A DNA stretch of 64,000 bases from CALOFP01 sp942492635. Lineage in GTDB: Bacteria > UBP6 > UBA1177 > CALOFP01. This document shows positions 51,589-60,389 of this stretch, one piece after another. The notes beneath the pieces are model-generated. The model was not told where the DNA came from and made no database searches. It worked only from the letters and a program-made list of their open reading frames with translations. Position 1 is the first letter of the stretch, and the number at the start of each line of letters is the position of its first letter. A program made the translations under genes and the position numbers. The stretch spans positions 62,001-126,000 of the forward strand of contig CALOFP010000004.1 of assembly GCA_942492635.1 (NCBI GenBank). Reading direction: 5' to 3'.

Positions 51589-52353
51589 ATGAAGCAATTT
51601 TTATTTGCCCTGATGTTATCCACTCTCCTCGCATCCTGTGTAAGCTCGCCCCCGGCAAAAAAAGCTCTCCCCGCAACCGGCAGTTCGGTTAAGAGGGCTA
51701 AAAGCCCTAAAGACAAAGGCATACTCACCAGGCAGGAAATAGACGCCGCTGTATCTAAAGGAAAAGAGGATATCCGCCTCTGTTTCTCCTCCTCAGGCCT
51801 GAAAAAGGCTTCCTTTAATCTCGAATTTCGTGTTCTTGAAACCGGCAGAGTGGTCGACATTTCTGTAAAATCGAACAGTAATCTGGAAACCATGAAATCC
51901 TGTACAAGACAGGTAGTCGCAAACTGGATTTTTCCGAAACCGTCCGGTGGATCGGTAAAAATCTCCATCCCTTTCTCTTTCGCGAGTGAGGCGGATGCCG
52001 TCTCGGAGGAGAGAAAAGAGTTCGTATTACGAAGCCTTGAACAGAAAAAGGAGTTCGATGCCGAAAAAATATCTGCCTGCTACCAGAAGGCTCTATCCAG
52101 AAGACCGGAGCTTGAAGGAGGTTTCTCACTTACCCTGGTTCTTGAGAGAGACGGCTCCCAACGGAGCTGTGAACTCACAGAAGATACTTTGAATGATGAA
52201 AAGGTTTCCCGTTGTGTTTCCCGTCTGGTTTCTAGCTGGAGGTTTCCATCCCTCGACGGTGACGAACTGACGGTTACAGTTCCCTTTTCCTTTTTCAGGA
52301 ATGGAACGGACGAAAATCCAGAAAACAGTTCCACCAGGGAAACAGGTTCCTGA
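51589..52353 (+). CDS. Lipoprotein with two tandem AgmX/TonB-like domains
   Basis: 254 residues from ATG 51589 (AAGAGG upstream), opening on a lipoprotein signal ending LLASC. After a Ser/Lys/Pro-rich linker come two copies of one domain. Copy one (about 50-145) reads IRLCFSSS, FRVLETGRVVDI, CTRQVVANWIFPKP, KISIPFSF. Copy two (about 155-240) reads ISACYQKAL, LVLERDGSQRSC, CVSRLVSSWRFPSL, TVTVPFSF. Each has a Cys pair that could form a disulphide, as in the AgmX/PglI C-terminal domains of deltaproteobacteria, which resemble TonB ends. Function unknown; probably periplasmic face of a membrane. It stands alone, followed by a 244-base gap. Confidence 0.7.
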   Translation: MKQFLFALMLSTLLASCVSSPPAKKALPATGSSVKRAKSPKDKGILTRQEIDAAVSKGKEDIRLCFSSSGLKKASFNLEFRVLETGRVVDISVKSNSNLETMKSCTRQVVANWIFPKPSGGSVKISIPFSFASEADAVSEERKEFVLRSLEQKKEFDAEKISACYQKALSRRPELEGGFSLTLVLERDGSQRSCELTEDTLNDEKVSRCVSRLVSSWRFPSLDGDELTVTVPFSFFRNGTDENPENSSTRETGS

Positions 52354-52563
52354 AGTTGCTTTTACTTGAGGAAGCATCGATCATGGGAACAGCCGTTTTT
52401 TCAAGCATCCTGACCTCTTCCGGTGAGAACTGCCGATACATTATCGCCTATCCGTAGGGAAACTCAGCCTCCCAGGTTAGAAATCAATTAAAGAGGGAAA
52501 AGAAGTTTTTCCCTGCCCCAAATTGTCACAGAAAAGAGAACGTTGCAATTATTCAGTCCTTAT

Positions 52564-52591
52564 TTGACAACAGCGTGTCATAAACTATAAT
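52564..52591 (+). promoter_or_regulatory. Near-consensus promoter placing the start codon at +1
   Basis: TTGACA (52564-52569, perfect) and TATAAT (52586-52591, perfect) are 16 bases apart. The ATG of the CheA-like gene is at 52598, exactly where transcription should begin, and there is no ribosome site in front of it, so the mRNA is predicted to be leaderless. The gap before it (52354-52560) shows nothing else. Confidence 0.75.
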
Positions 52592-52597
52592 CAACTC

Positions 52598-54793
52598 ATG
52601 AAATACGGTACCGACACCTCACTTTTTTATACATCTCTCGAAGAGATCAACACCCTCTATCTCAACGCCATAGATTTGCTTGCGAAGAGACAGGTTTCTC
52701 ACGGTGCAGTGCGGGATTTCTACATCAAGATGCACTCACTCAAGGGAAGCAGCGGTCTTCTGGGATTTCAAATCCACAGCAAGGTAGCCCACGGGATGGA
52801 GAGCCTCCTCAAATCGACCCTCAACGGTTCGATCAATATGACGGAGGAGGGAATAAACCTGATCAACCAGGGAATGGAGCTTCTCAACTCCTCCGACATT
52901 CCCGACGAGGAAAGCAGCCGCTATACGGCAGCAGTCAGGAACTGGCTGGAGTCCGATTTCCCAAGTGAGGAAAAGAGGGTTGAGGAGGAAAGCTCCTACT
53001 TCCTCAATATGCCCGAGGAACTTTACAACTCTCTCTCTCCAAAATTGAGAACCCTCATCCTTACCCACTACCGGGAAGGAAAAAACATCTATATTCTTCG
53101 TGCATTCCTTCGTCCTGAGATGGTATCGGAAACATTCGGAGCCCTGGGCTCACTGAAAGAGGATGGACTTTCGGCTATTTCGACCTTCCCGATTAAGGGT
53201 AAGGATGGTTTGATCGGTGTCGGAAGAGTCTACATATCGAACGCTACAGACCGCCCCGATCTTGAGGATCGCTTTTCAAGCCTCTGGGAGAAAGGCTCCT
53301 GGTTCCAGATCAACGCCCCTTTCGTGTCACGCCGAGAAACGGAGCCTGCCCTGAATCTAAGGATTCCCCTGAACAGGTACGAACAACTCCTTAACCTGAT
53401 ACAGGACCTTCACTTCAATTTTCGCTCCATCGAGGAGAAAAACCGGCTCCGAGAGACGATCAGGGAAATATATGTATCTGCAAGAGAGATCGGGGACATG
53501 CCGGTCAAACCACTCCTGACCCAGCTTCTCATCTACACGAAAAACATCGCTATCCGTTCGGGCAAGCTGGTAAACGTAATCTCCAGAGGGGCCAACACCG
53601 AAGTATCGTACACCCTTCACAACTCCCTGAAGGAGATACTTGTAGTTCTGCTTAACAATGCGGTTGCCCATGCAGTTCTTCCGCCTGAACAACGATCTGC
53701 GCAGGGAAAGTCGGCCGAAGGGAACGTAGAGGTTTCGATAGAGCGGAAGGAGACAGATATCCTCATAAAGGTTATTGACGACGGTGAAGGTCTTAATGAA
53801 AAAAAGATATCTGAAAACTTCTCTGTTGCCAACAGCAGCGATCTCTGGGAGATCGTATCCGCACCAAGCTTCACCACAAAATCGGATGTAGATCCCCTTT
53901 CCGGGAGAGGCAACGGACTGGCACACGTCAGGGATGTTGTTGAGAGGTTGAACGGATCAGTCTCGATAGAAAACAACCGTGGCAAAGGACTTTCTGTCGA
54001 GATTCAGATTCCCCTTTCAACTACCTTCGTAAAGATTTTTCCTGTCTTCACAGGAGACGAGACTGCAGCCCTGCTGACAGCAGAGATTACAGAAAAATCA
54101 CATGAGAGAGACTTTGTCGATCTTAACCGAATCTTCCCCGAGGGAACATCGGGACACCTGGAAATCACCCTTTCAAACCGAAGGGATCTGCGAGCGAGCC
54201 TAAAAGTGGATGCCGTTGAACCCGAGTCAAGAGAAAATGTTCACATCCTCTCATCCCACCTCAAGGATATCATCCCCATATACGGCATCTTCATCAACCT
54301 CAGGAACAAACGTTACACCCCAATACTCTCGGCTCTCATTCTTTCCAGACTGAAATCGAAAATGAGAAGAACAAAACTGTTCGCAATCGACAACATTGAA
54401 GAGGAACCGATTTTCCTTCGAAGAGCCGACACTCTAGTCTCTCTTCCGATAGGTATGGTGAAGAGTATCCACGATCCCGGAACCGTAATCACCTGCGGAA
54501 TAGAGATGCCCCACCAACTCAAAGGGTTCCTTCTTCACAACGGAATGGTCGTACCGGTTTTCAATCTGAGTTCCGACAGGAAGGACTCTATGACTGTTGT
54601 ACTAAAATTTCACAATGAAACATTTATCGCGATCGGTGCTGATGAAATACTATCCGGTCTCGATATTGAAGATGGCAGGCATTCCCTCATCCCAATTGAA
54701 AGAGAAACGTTCCTCTATTCACTTGAAAAGAGCGCCTCCCATATCAGAAACTTTTACAGGACACTGTTTTTCAACGGAGAGCTTCATGTTTAG
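52598..54793 (+). CDS. CheA-like histidine kinase (Hpt, HATPase, CheW)
   Basis: 731 residues. An N-terminal Hpt domain has the phospho-accepting His46 in KMHSLKGSSGLLGF. The middle ~200 residues are not a clear P2 domain. The ATPase domain has the N box from His341 (HNSLKEILVVLLNNAVAHAV), the G1 box DDGEGL (394-399) and the G2 box GRGNGL (436-441). The last ~140 residues are CheW-like (IFLRRADTLVSLPIGMV, HNGMVVPVFNLSS). Order and motifs match CheA, but length and the missing P2 suggest a divergent, non-flagellar pathway. Start: no ribosome site; the promoter puts +1 at the ATG. It overlaps the next gene by 8 bases, its likely membrane partner. Confidence 0.85.
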   Translation: MKYGTDTSLFYTSLEEINTLYLNAIDLLAKRQVSHGAVRDFYIKMHSLKGSSGLLGFQIHSKVAHGMESLLKSTLNGSINMTEEGINLINQGMELLNSSDIPDEESSRYTAAVRNWLESDFPSEEKRVEEESSYFLNMPEELYNSLSPKLRTLILTHYREGKNIYILRAFLRPEMVSETFGALGSLKEDGLSAISTFPIKGKDGLIGVGRVYISNATDRPDLEDRFSSLWEKGSWFQINAPFVSRRETEPALNLRIPLNRYEQLLNLIQDLHFNFRSIEEKNRLRETIREIYVSAREIGDMPVKPLLTQLLIYTKNIAIRSGKLVNVISRGANTEVSYTLHNSLKEILVVLLNNAVAHAVLPPEQRSAQGKSAEGNVEVSIERKETDILIKVIDDGEGLNEKKISENFSVANSSDLWEIVSAPSFTTKSDVDPLSGRGNGLAHVRDVVERLNGSVSIENNRGKGLSVEIQIPLSTTFVKIFPVFTGDETAALLTAEITEKSHERDFVDLNRIFPEGTSGHLEITLSNRRDLRASLKVDAVEPESRENVHILSSHLKDIIPIYGIFINLRNKRYTPILSALILSRLKSKMRRTKLFAIDNIEEEPIFLRRADTLVSLPIGMVKSIHDPGTVITCGIEMPHQLKGFLLHNGMVVPVFNLSSDRKDSMTVVLKFHNETFIAIGADEILSGLDIEDGRHSLIPIERETFLYSLEKSASHIRNFYRTLFFNGELHV

Positions 54794-56765
54794 AACAGGA
54801 AATCTTCCCAGGGCATTCGGATTCATCATTTTCCTGCTGCTGAGTATTCTCCACATGAGATTTTCGCTCCACTACGTAAGCTTTATCCTCCCCCATTTCT
54901 TCATGGTTTCCGCCCTTTTCATTCTTCTTCTCGTCCCGGTCATTGTTACGCAATGGTTTCTTGAACGTCGTGGGAAACGATTCCTGATGCCCCTTTACAG
55001 CTTCATCTCCTTCATCTTCTTTCTCATTCTATTCTCCCTGTACTTCATAAGTATGAAGCAATTTTCAGTGCATGATCTATTCGTATTTCTTTCGGTTTTC
55101 GTCTGCGGCCTTTTTTTTCACAGGATATTCTCCGTATCTCAGGATCCACTCAACATCTCGAGAAAGAACAATACCATCAACCTCTCGGTATTTATGGTTT
55201 TCATGTTTCTCTATCCGGTTCTAATGATATACCACGCCACATGGGAGGAGAAAAACATCCTCATGTCCACTCATCTCTTCGCAGAGACCTACCCCGAAGA
55301 GAAATACATTGAAATAACCGTAGACTCGAATGAAGAGCTTTCTGATCACAGGGACCGTTTCGGTTCGCTGAATCTACCCGAATTCCTCGTAAACAAACTT
55401 GTAGCCAGGGATTTCAAGGATATTTCCAGATACGTACCCTTCAACACCCGGAGACAAGGAGAGATGCTCACCATAAGGATCGGTTTCAGCGGACTCTTCT
55501 CCTACATCCTTTCCTTCCTTCTGATTCCCCTTTTCCTTCTTTTCCCTGTTCTTGTTTTCTGGTACGGAAACATCTCGAGACTTCAAATCCAGGCTCTTCT
55601 AAAGGTAGAGGAAAAAACAGTTGAGAGTCTCAAAAGAGGGGAATTTTCCTTTCTCAATCCCAACCCGCTGACAAGGAGAAATCCGGTCAACAACGAAATT
55701 TTCAAACTGATCAACAGCATCGTATCCCTTTTCAAAAAGTATAAGACAGACCAGGATGCCCTCATCAAAAGACAGAACATCACTTTCCAGAAGGAAATCA
55801 ACCGATTCCGCTCGGAAAAGAACCGTTTCACGAAAAAAGAGGACGATTACAAGAAGAAGATAGCTTCGATGGAAAAACATATCGGCCGTCTGACAAAAGA
55901 CCGCAACGAAATGTCTACCCACTACCATCTTCAGATAATGGGAGCCAAAGATATCGTCAAACAGATCGAAGGCTCCGTGCACTTCTTTCTCAACGGCTAC
56001 AGGCCCTCTCTTCGAAAACTGGCCGCAAAGATAGAGAAGAACCTCAGCGAGACCGTAAAACATGCTCAGCTGATGGGAAAACGTTCGAAGGACAGGATAC
56101 CTCGATATACGGAGGAGAAGGAATCCCTTAAAGAGATAGAAGAAAATGTGAGGGAGCTCTTTCTTGTTTTTCAGGAACTGGACAGATCCGAGGTTATGGC
56201 CGACACCGAACGCCTCTCCCGTATTCTCTCCACAATGGAGATGGATGAAGGGACCAGGGTAAACCTTCACAATGAGGTGAGACAATCCCTTAACACCACT
56301 CTGTTTTCGACAATCGCTCTGAGCAACCAGATCCAGAACTCAAAAGTCTTCGACAGGGATTACGTCATCTCCATGCTTGGAACAATTCAGAACGATATCA
56401 ACAAATCAAACACAATGCTTTCCAGAATGATGAAAGAGGAAAACCTCAGTCAAATCAAGGAAGGAATAGACCTTGCGAACTCCATCAACCGGGAGCATCT
56501 TGAGTTTGTCCGCTTCCTCCGGGAGCGAATTGAGAAGAAAGAGGTAGTTTTTACTGTAACAAATACAACATATCAGACCCTCTCATGGCTTGAAAAACAC
56601 GATCAGGAGAGCACAAAGGAGATAGAAGCGATCAGGGATCTTCTCAAGAAAATCATGGAGAATCTGATCGATGAGAAGGATAAAATAACAAAAATCGGAC
56701 TCGACGAAAGCACCTTGCACAAACTTTCCGAACTGCAAAGCACCCTTCTCAGCGCTGGCCGTTAA
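54786..56765 (+). CDS. Polytopic membrane protein with long cytoplasmic coiled coil, partner of the CheA-like kinase
   Basis: 659 residues from ATG 54786, inside the last codons of the kinase gene (8-base overlap). About five membrane helices lie in the first 150 residues, then a periplasmic loop (about 150-235), another strong helix (about 238-262, FLLIPLFLLFPVLVFWYG), and a HAMP-like or linker region. A cytoplasmic coiled coil of about 370 residues then runs to the end. The coiled coil lacks the conserved chemoreceptor tip, so it is not a standard MCP. I infer a sensor that controls the co-translated kinase. No family name can be given. Confidence 0.65.
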   Translation: MFRTGNLPRAFGFIIFLLLSILHMRFSLHYVSFILPHFFMVSALFILLLVPVIVTQWFLERRGKRFLMPLYSFISFIFFLILFSLYFISMKQFSVHDLFVFLSVFVCGLFFHRIFSVSQDPLNISRKNNTINLSVFMVFMFLYPVLMIYHATWEEKNILMSTHLFAETYPEEKYIEITVDSNEELSDHRDRFGSLNLPEFLVNKLVARDFKDISRYVPFNTRRQGEMLTIRIGFSGLFSYILSFLLIPLFLLFPVLVFWYGNISRLQIQALLKVEEKTVESLKRGEFSFLNPNPLTRRNPVNNEIFKLINSIVSLFKKYKTDQDALIKRQNITFQKEINRFRSEKNRFTKKEDDYKKKIASMEKHIGRLTKDRNEMSTHYHLQIMGAKDIVKQIEGSVHFFLNGYRPSLRKLAAKIEKNLSETVKHAQLMGKRSKDRIPRYTEEKESLKEIEENVRELFLVFQELDRSEVMADTERLSRILSTMEMDEGTRVNLHNEVRQSLNTTLFSTIALSNQIQNSKVFDRDYVISMLGTIQNDINKSNTMLSRMMKEENLSQIKEGIDLANSINREHLEFVRFLRERIEKKEVVFTVTNTTYQTLSWLEKHDQESTKEIEAIRDLLKKIMENLIDEKDKITKIGLDESTLHKLSELQSTLLSAGR

Positions 56766-57027
56766 AGTTACAGGGGGCTTTTTCCACGGCCTCCCCTCTT
56801 CAAGAGGATAATGATCAGCACACATAAGCTCACAAGCCCTGCGCCCTGTGTTATCTAAGAGGCTCGATGTCTAATATCATCACTGCCCAAAAAGATATAG
56901 ATGATAGGATCTGTTTGGTAAGAATTTTAATTAATTTTGCAAAAGCAAATATTTGGTCGATAAAAAATTATTCAAGGATAATCATTGATTGCTAGTTTCG
57001 ATGGAATCTTAAGTAAGAATAAGGAAC

Positions 57028-57945
57028 CTATCCGATATATTTTTCGATATCTTCGTAACTGCTGATGCTTGTTGTGGCCATATCGGGAACTATCTGGCCG
57101 GCAAGCTTTGAGAGCACGTTTCCGGGACCGAACTCAATAATTTCCTTAACTCCCTGACGGTGAGCAAAAACAATCGAATCTTCCCATTTCACCGGGCTGA
57201 AAATCTGGTCTTCCAGAAGAGCGGGAATGGCCAGATGCGATTCCATAGGTTCTGCAGTTACGTTGCTGATAACCGGATATCCAAGCTTCTTCACAGGAAT
57301 TGATTTAAGGATTCCCTTCATCCTCTCTGCTGCAGGCTTCATCAGTTCGCTGTGAAAAGGTGCGCTCACTTTAAGCTTCATTGCTTTCTTCTTCTCAGCC
57401 TTCAGCTTGTTGACGACGAAGTCGACGCCTTCGGAGATACCCGAAATTACGATCTGTTTCGGGGAATTGAAGTTGGCAGGACTTACAAGATGACCGGAAT
57501 CGTCACAAATCTTGTACACCTCCTCTCTGGAAACGTTGATAACTGCAGCCATGGAACCCTTGCCCACCTCTACAGCCTCCTGCATGTAGGTACCGCGTTT
57601 ATGGACAGCCAGCACCGCATCCTTGAAGTCAATTGACCCTGAAGCGACAAGTGCCGTGTACTCACCGAGTGAGTGCCCCGCCATAAACCCGATTCCTTCA
57701 ACATTGTGCTGTTCCGAAAACACCTTCCAGAGAGCGTAACTCACAGTGAGAATCGCCGGCTGGGTGTATTTGGTAAGGACAAGATCCTCCTTGGGACCCT
57801 CAAAGCACATCTTTGAGATGGAAAAACCGAGGGCTCTATCAGCTTCATCAAATATCTTTCTGGCAGTTTCACTCTTTTCATAGAGATCCTTTCCCATTCC
57901 AACAACCTGGGCCCCCTGACCGGGGAAAACGATCATCTTTTCCAT
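57028..57945 (-). CDS. fabD: Malonyl-CoA:ACP transacylase
   Basis: 305 residues from ATG 57945 (GGAGG upstream), which gives the standard opening MEKMIVFPGQGAQVVGMG. The active-site Ser is in GHSLGEYTALV, the catalytic His in SAPFHSELM, and the Gln of FPGQGAQ completes the set. It loads malonyl groups on ACP for fatty-acid synthesis. It stands alone, without the usual fabH/fabG/acpP neighbours, behind its own promoter and a palindrome. The 262-base gap downstream to the membrane-protein gene shows no clear feature. Confidence 0.95.
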   Translation of the reverse strand: MEKMIVFPGQGAQVVGMGKDLYEKSETARKIFDEADRALGFSISKMCFEGPKEDLVLTKYTQPAILTVSYALWKVFSEQHNVEGIGFMAGHSLGEYTALVASGSIDFKDAVLAVHKRGTYMQEAVEVGKGSMAAVINVSREEVYKICDDSGHLVSPANFNSPKQIVISGISEGVDFVVNKLKAEKKKAMKLKVSAPFHSELMKPAAERMKGILKSIPVKKLGYPVISNVTAEPMESHLAIPALLEDQIFSPVKWEDSIVFAHRQGVKEIIEFGPGNVLSKLAGQIVPDMATTSISSYEDIEKYIG

Positions 57946-57970
57946 AACTTCCTCCGTTGAACAATCAAAA

Positions 57971-57984
57971 ACTGACATGTCAGT
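57971..57984. promoter_or_regulatory. Perfect 14-base palindrome, likely operator of fabD
   Basis: ACTGACATGTCAGT is perfectly palindromic and lies immediately after the fabD -10 box, covering about +2 to +15 of the predicted transcript. That is the position of a repressor site. It does not match the FapR or FabT consensus sequences I know. Confidence 0.55.
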
Positions 57985-57991
57985 CTAGTCA

Positions 57992-58019
57992 AATATACCT
58001 TGCCTGAAAATGTTGTCAA
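57992..58019 (-). promoter_or_regulatory. Sigma70-like promoter of fabD
   Basis: On the minus strand a perfect TTGACA (58019-58014) is followed after 16 bases by TATATT (57997-57992). The leader to ATG 57945 is about 40 bases and contains the palindrome. Confidence 0.65.
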
Positions 58020-58068
58020 ATTTATAGCGTCTTTTATTTAAAATTTGGGAGGCATTATCTATAAATTA

Positions 58069-58096
58069 TTGCCTCTGAAACAAATAATTATAGAAT
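58069..58096 (+). promoter_or_regulatory. Possible promoter of the epimerase-wecB pair
   Basis: TTGCCT (58069-58074) and TAGAAT (58091-58096) are 16 bases apart, and AGGAGAG precedes the ATG at 58123. Confidence 0.4.
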
Positions 58097-58122
58097 GATC
58101 ACGAAAATGTATAGGAGAGCTT

Positions 58123-59175
58123 ATGAAGATTCTAATTACGGGTACAGCGGGATTTATCGGCTTTCACCTCGCGGAAAAATTGTTAGAAAGAGGCGATACA
58201 GTCTTTGGAATCGATAACATAAACAACTATTACGACCCTGCCCTGAAATACGCACGCCTGGATCATTCAGGTATCGACCCTACTAAAATCGAGTACGCAA
58301 AAGAAATCAGGAGCAAACGATATCCATCCTACAGTTTCATGCAGCTGAACCTCGAAGACCGGGAGAATCTGGAAATACTTTTTGCTAAAGAGAAATTCGA
58401 TCGAGTAATCAACCTTGCAGCCCAGGCAGGCGTTCGCTACTCCATTGAAAATCCCCACGCCTACATAGAGAGCAATATCGTAGGTTTCATGAATATTCTC
58501 GAATGTGTACGTCACCACGGAACAGAGCATCTTCTCTACGCCTCCAGCTCAAGTGTTTACGGAATGAATAAAAAGACTCCCTTTTCGACAGATGATTCTG
58601 TAGACCATCCTGTAAGTCTCTACGCGGCAACTAAAAAAGCCAACGAACTCATGGCTCACACATACAGCCACCTATACGGCATCCCGTCAACCGGGCTCCG
58701 GTTCTTTACAGTCTACGGACCATGGGGACGCCCGGACATGGCCTACTTTCTCTTCGTAAACAAGATACTCGAGGGAAAAACCATCGACATTTTCAACAAC
58801 GGCTACATGGAGAGGGATTTCACATATGTGGACGACATCGTCGAAGGAATTGTGAGGATTCTCGACAACCCTCCCGAAAAAACCGACGATGAGGAAGAAA
58901 TCAAAAAGAGAAAAACGGCGGCCCCGTACCGGGTATCAAATATCGGGAACAGCAGCCCGGTTAATCTTCTGAAATTCGTTGAAACTATCGAAAAATGTCT
59001 TGGGAAAGAAGCGAAAAAGAATTTCCTGCCGATGCAACCTGGAGACGTCCCCATAACATGGGCAGATGTATCCGATCTGCAGGAAGAATTCGGATACAAA
59101 CCGACAACCACCCTGGAAAAGGGGATCGGTGAATTCGTTCAATGGTACAAAAACTATTACGGGATAAAAGAATGA
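58123..59175 (+). CDS. NAD-dependent epimerase, UDP-glucuronate 4-epimerase type
   Basis: 350 residues of the extended short-chain dehydrogenase family. The NAD loop is GTAGFIGFHLAEKL, the catalytic pattern YAATKKANE (Tyr-x3-Lys) follows ASSSSVYG, and the block NNYYDPALKYARLD together with LAAQAGVRYSIENPHAYIESN is typical of UDP-glucuronate 4-epimerases (CapI/GAE type). It would make UDP-galacturonate for a surface polysaccharide. It overlaps wecB by 4 bases (ATGA). Confidence 0.87.
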   Translation: MKILITGTAGFIGFHLAEKLLERGDTVFGIDNINNYYDPALKYARLDHSGIDPTKIEYAKEIRSKRYPSYSFMQLNLEDRENLEILFAKEKFDRVINLAAQAGVRYSIENPHAYIESNIVGFMNILECVRHHGTEHLLYASSSSVYGMNKKTPFSTDDSVDHPVSLYAATKKANELMAHTYSHLYGIPSTGLRFFTVYGPWGRPDMAYFLFVNKILEGKTIDIFNNGYMERDFTYVDDIVEGIVRILDNPPEKTDDEEEIKKRKTAAPYRVSNIGNSSPVNLLKFVETIEKCLGKEAKKNFLPMQPGDVPITWADVSDLQEEFGYKPTTTLEKGIGEFVQWYKNYYGIKE

Positions 59176-60305
59176 AAAGACTTCTTATCGTTTTCGGAAC
59201 GCGACCTGAAGCAATCAAAATGGCTCCTCTCGTCATGGAGCTGAAGAAACATTCGGAATTCAACGTCAAAGTGTGTGTAACGGCGCAACATCGGGAAATG
59301 CTCGACAGCGTTCTCGATCTCTTTGAAATTAAGCCTGAATACGACCTCGACCTGATGAAAAAAGGTCAGGATCTGTACGACGTAACCTCCAGAGTTCTTC
59401 TGGGAATGAGAGACGTTCTCAGAACTTCGAATCCCGATTTCGTTCTTGTTCACGGCGACACCACAACATCCATGGCTGCATCCCTCGCCTCCTTTTATGA
59501 AAAGATTCCGGTGGCCCACGTCGAGGCAGGGTTACGGACAAAAAATATCTACTCCCCATGGCCCGAAGAGATCAACAGGCAGATGACCGGCAGAATCGCC
59601 TCAATCCACTTCGCCCCTACTGAAGGAGCAAAAAAGAACCTTATCGATGAAGGAGTTTCTGCTGAAAAAATCGTTATTACCGGAAACACAGTCATAGATG
59701 CGCTGCACATAATGAAGAAGAGGATCGAAGAGGATGAGAATTTCAAAAAGGCCATCATTTCGGAACTATCCGATGAAATACCGGAAGAACTGCTCGACAG
59801 AAAAATGGTTCTGGTAACCGGTCATCGCCGTGAGAATTTCGGATCTGGATTCCGGAATATCTGCAGCGCTTTAAGAAAAGCGGCTGATGAACATCCCGAA
59901 ATCCAGATAGTCTATCCGGTTCATCTCAACCCGAATGTCAGGAAACCGGTTAATGAACTTTTGAGCGATGTGGAGAACATCTCGCTTATTCCTCCGCTGG
60001 ACTATCATCAGTTCATATACATGATGTACCGCTCCCACATCGTCCTCACAGACAGCGGCGGAATTCAGGAGGAAGCTCCTGGTCTCGGAAAACCTGTTCT
60101 CGTCATGAGGGATACGACTGAGCGTCCCGAAGCGGTTGAGGCTGGAACAGTAAAACTGGTCGGAACGGATGAGAACACCATTCTTTCGAATCTTTCAGAA
60201 CTTATTAAAGATGAAAATTCATACAGAAAAATGTCTAAAGCCGTCAATCCCTACGGCGACGGAAAAGCCTGCGGAAGGATAGCCGAATTCTTTAAGAAAA
60301 ATTAA
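59172..60305 (+). CDS. wecB: UDP-N-acetylglucosamine 2-epimerase (non-hydrolysing)
   Basis: 377 residues from ATG 59172, which overlaps the epimerase stop and gives the standard start MKRLLIVFGTRPEAIKMAPL. Family blocks: VCVTAQHREMLD, VLVHGDTTTSMAASLA, PVAHVEAGLRT, TGHRRENFG and TDSGGIQEEAPGLGKPVLVMRDTTERPE. It makes UDP-ManNAc, which the wecC product on the facing strand would oxidise. The 84-base convergent gap to wecC shows no hairpin. Confidence 0.95.
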   Translation: MKRLLIVFGTRPEAIKMAPLVMELKKHSEFNVKVCVTAQHREMLDSVLDLFEIKPEYDLDLMKKGQDLYDVTSRVLLGMRDVLRTSNPDFVLVHGDTTTSMAASLASFYEKIPVAHVEAGLRTKNIYSPWPEEINRQMTGRIASIHFAPTEGAKKNLIDEGVSAEKIVITGNTVIDALHIMKKRIEEDENFKKAIISELSDEIPEELLDRKMVLVTGHRRENFGSGFRNICSALRKAADEHPEIQIVYPVHLNPNVRKPVNELLSDVENISLIPPLDYHQFIYMMYRSHIVLTDSGGIQEEAPGLGKPVLVMRDTTERPEAVEAGTVKLVGTDENTILSNLSELIKDENSYRKMSKAVNPYGDGKACGRIAEFFKKN

Positions 60306-60389
60306 CATTTACAGAAAAAAATCAAACAGTAAAGAAAACTGCCAGGCGCCCTTCGAACATCTAAGAACTTCAATGCGTAAAGAAATCTA

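Noticed and set aside
54615..54785. Upstream start for the membrane partner of the CheA-like kinase
   Set aside because: The extra 57 residues would lie wholly inside the kinase's CheW-like domain; ATG 54786 gives the usual short overlap and begins just before the first membrane helix.
56766..57027. tRNA or small RNA in the gap after the membrane coiled-coil gene
   Set aside because: No cloverleaf arms, TpsiC loop or strong hairpin with T run could be seen; the gap looks empty.
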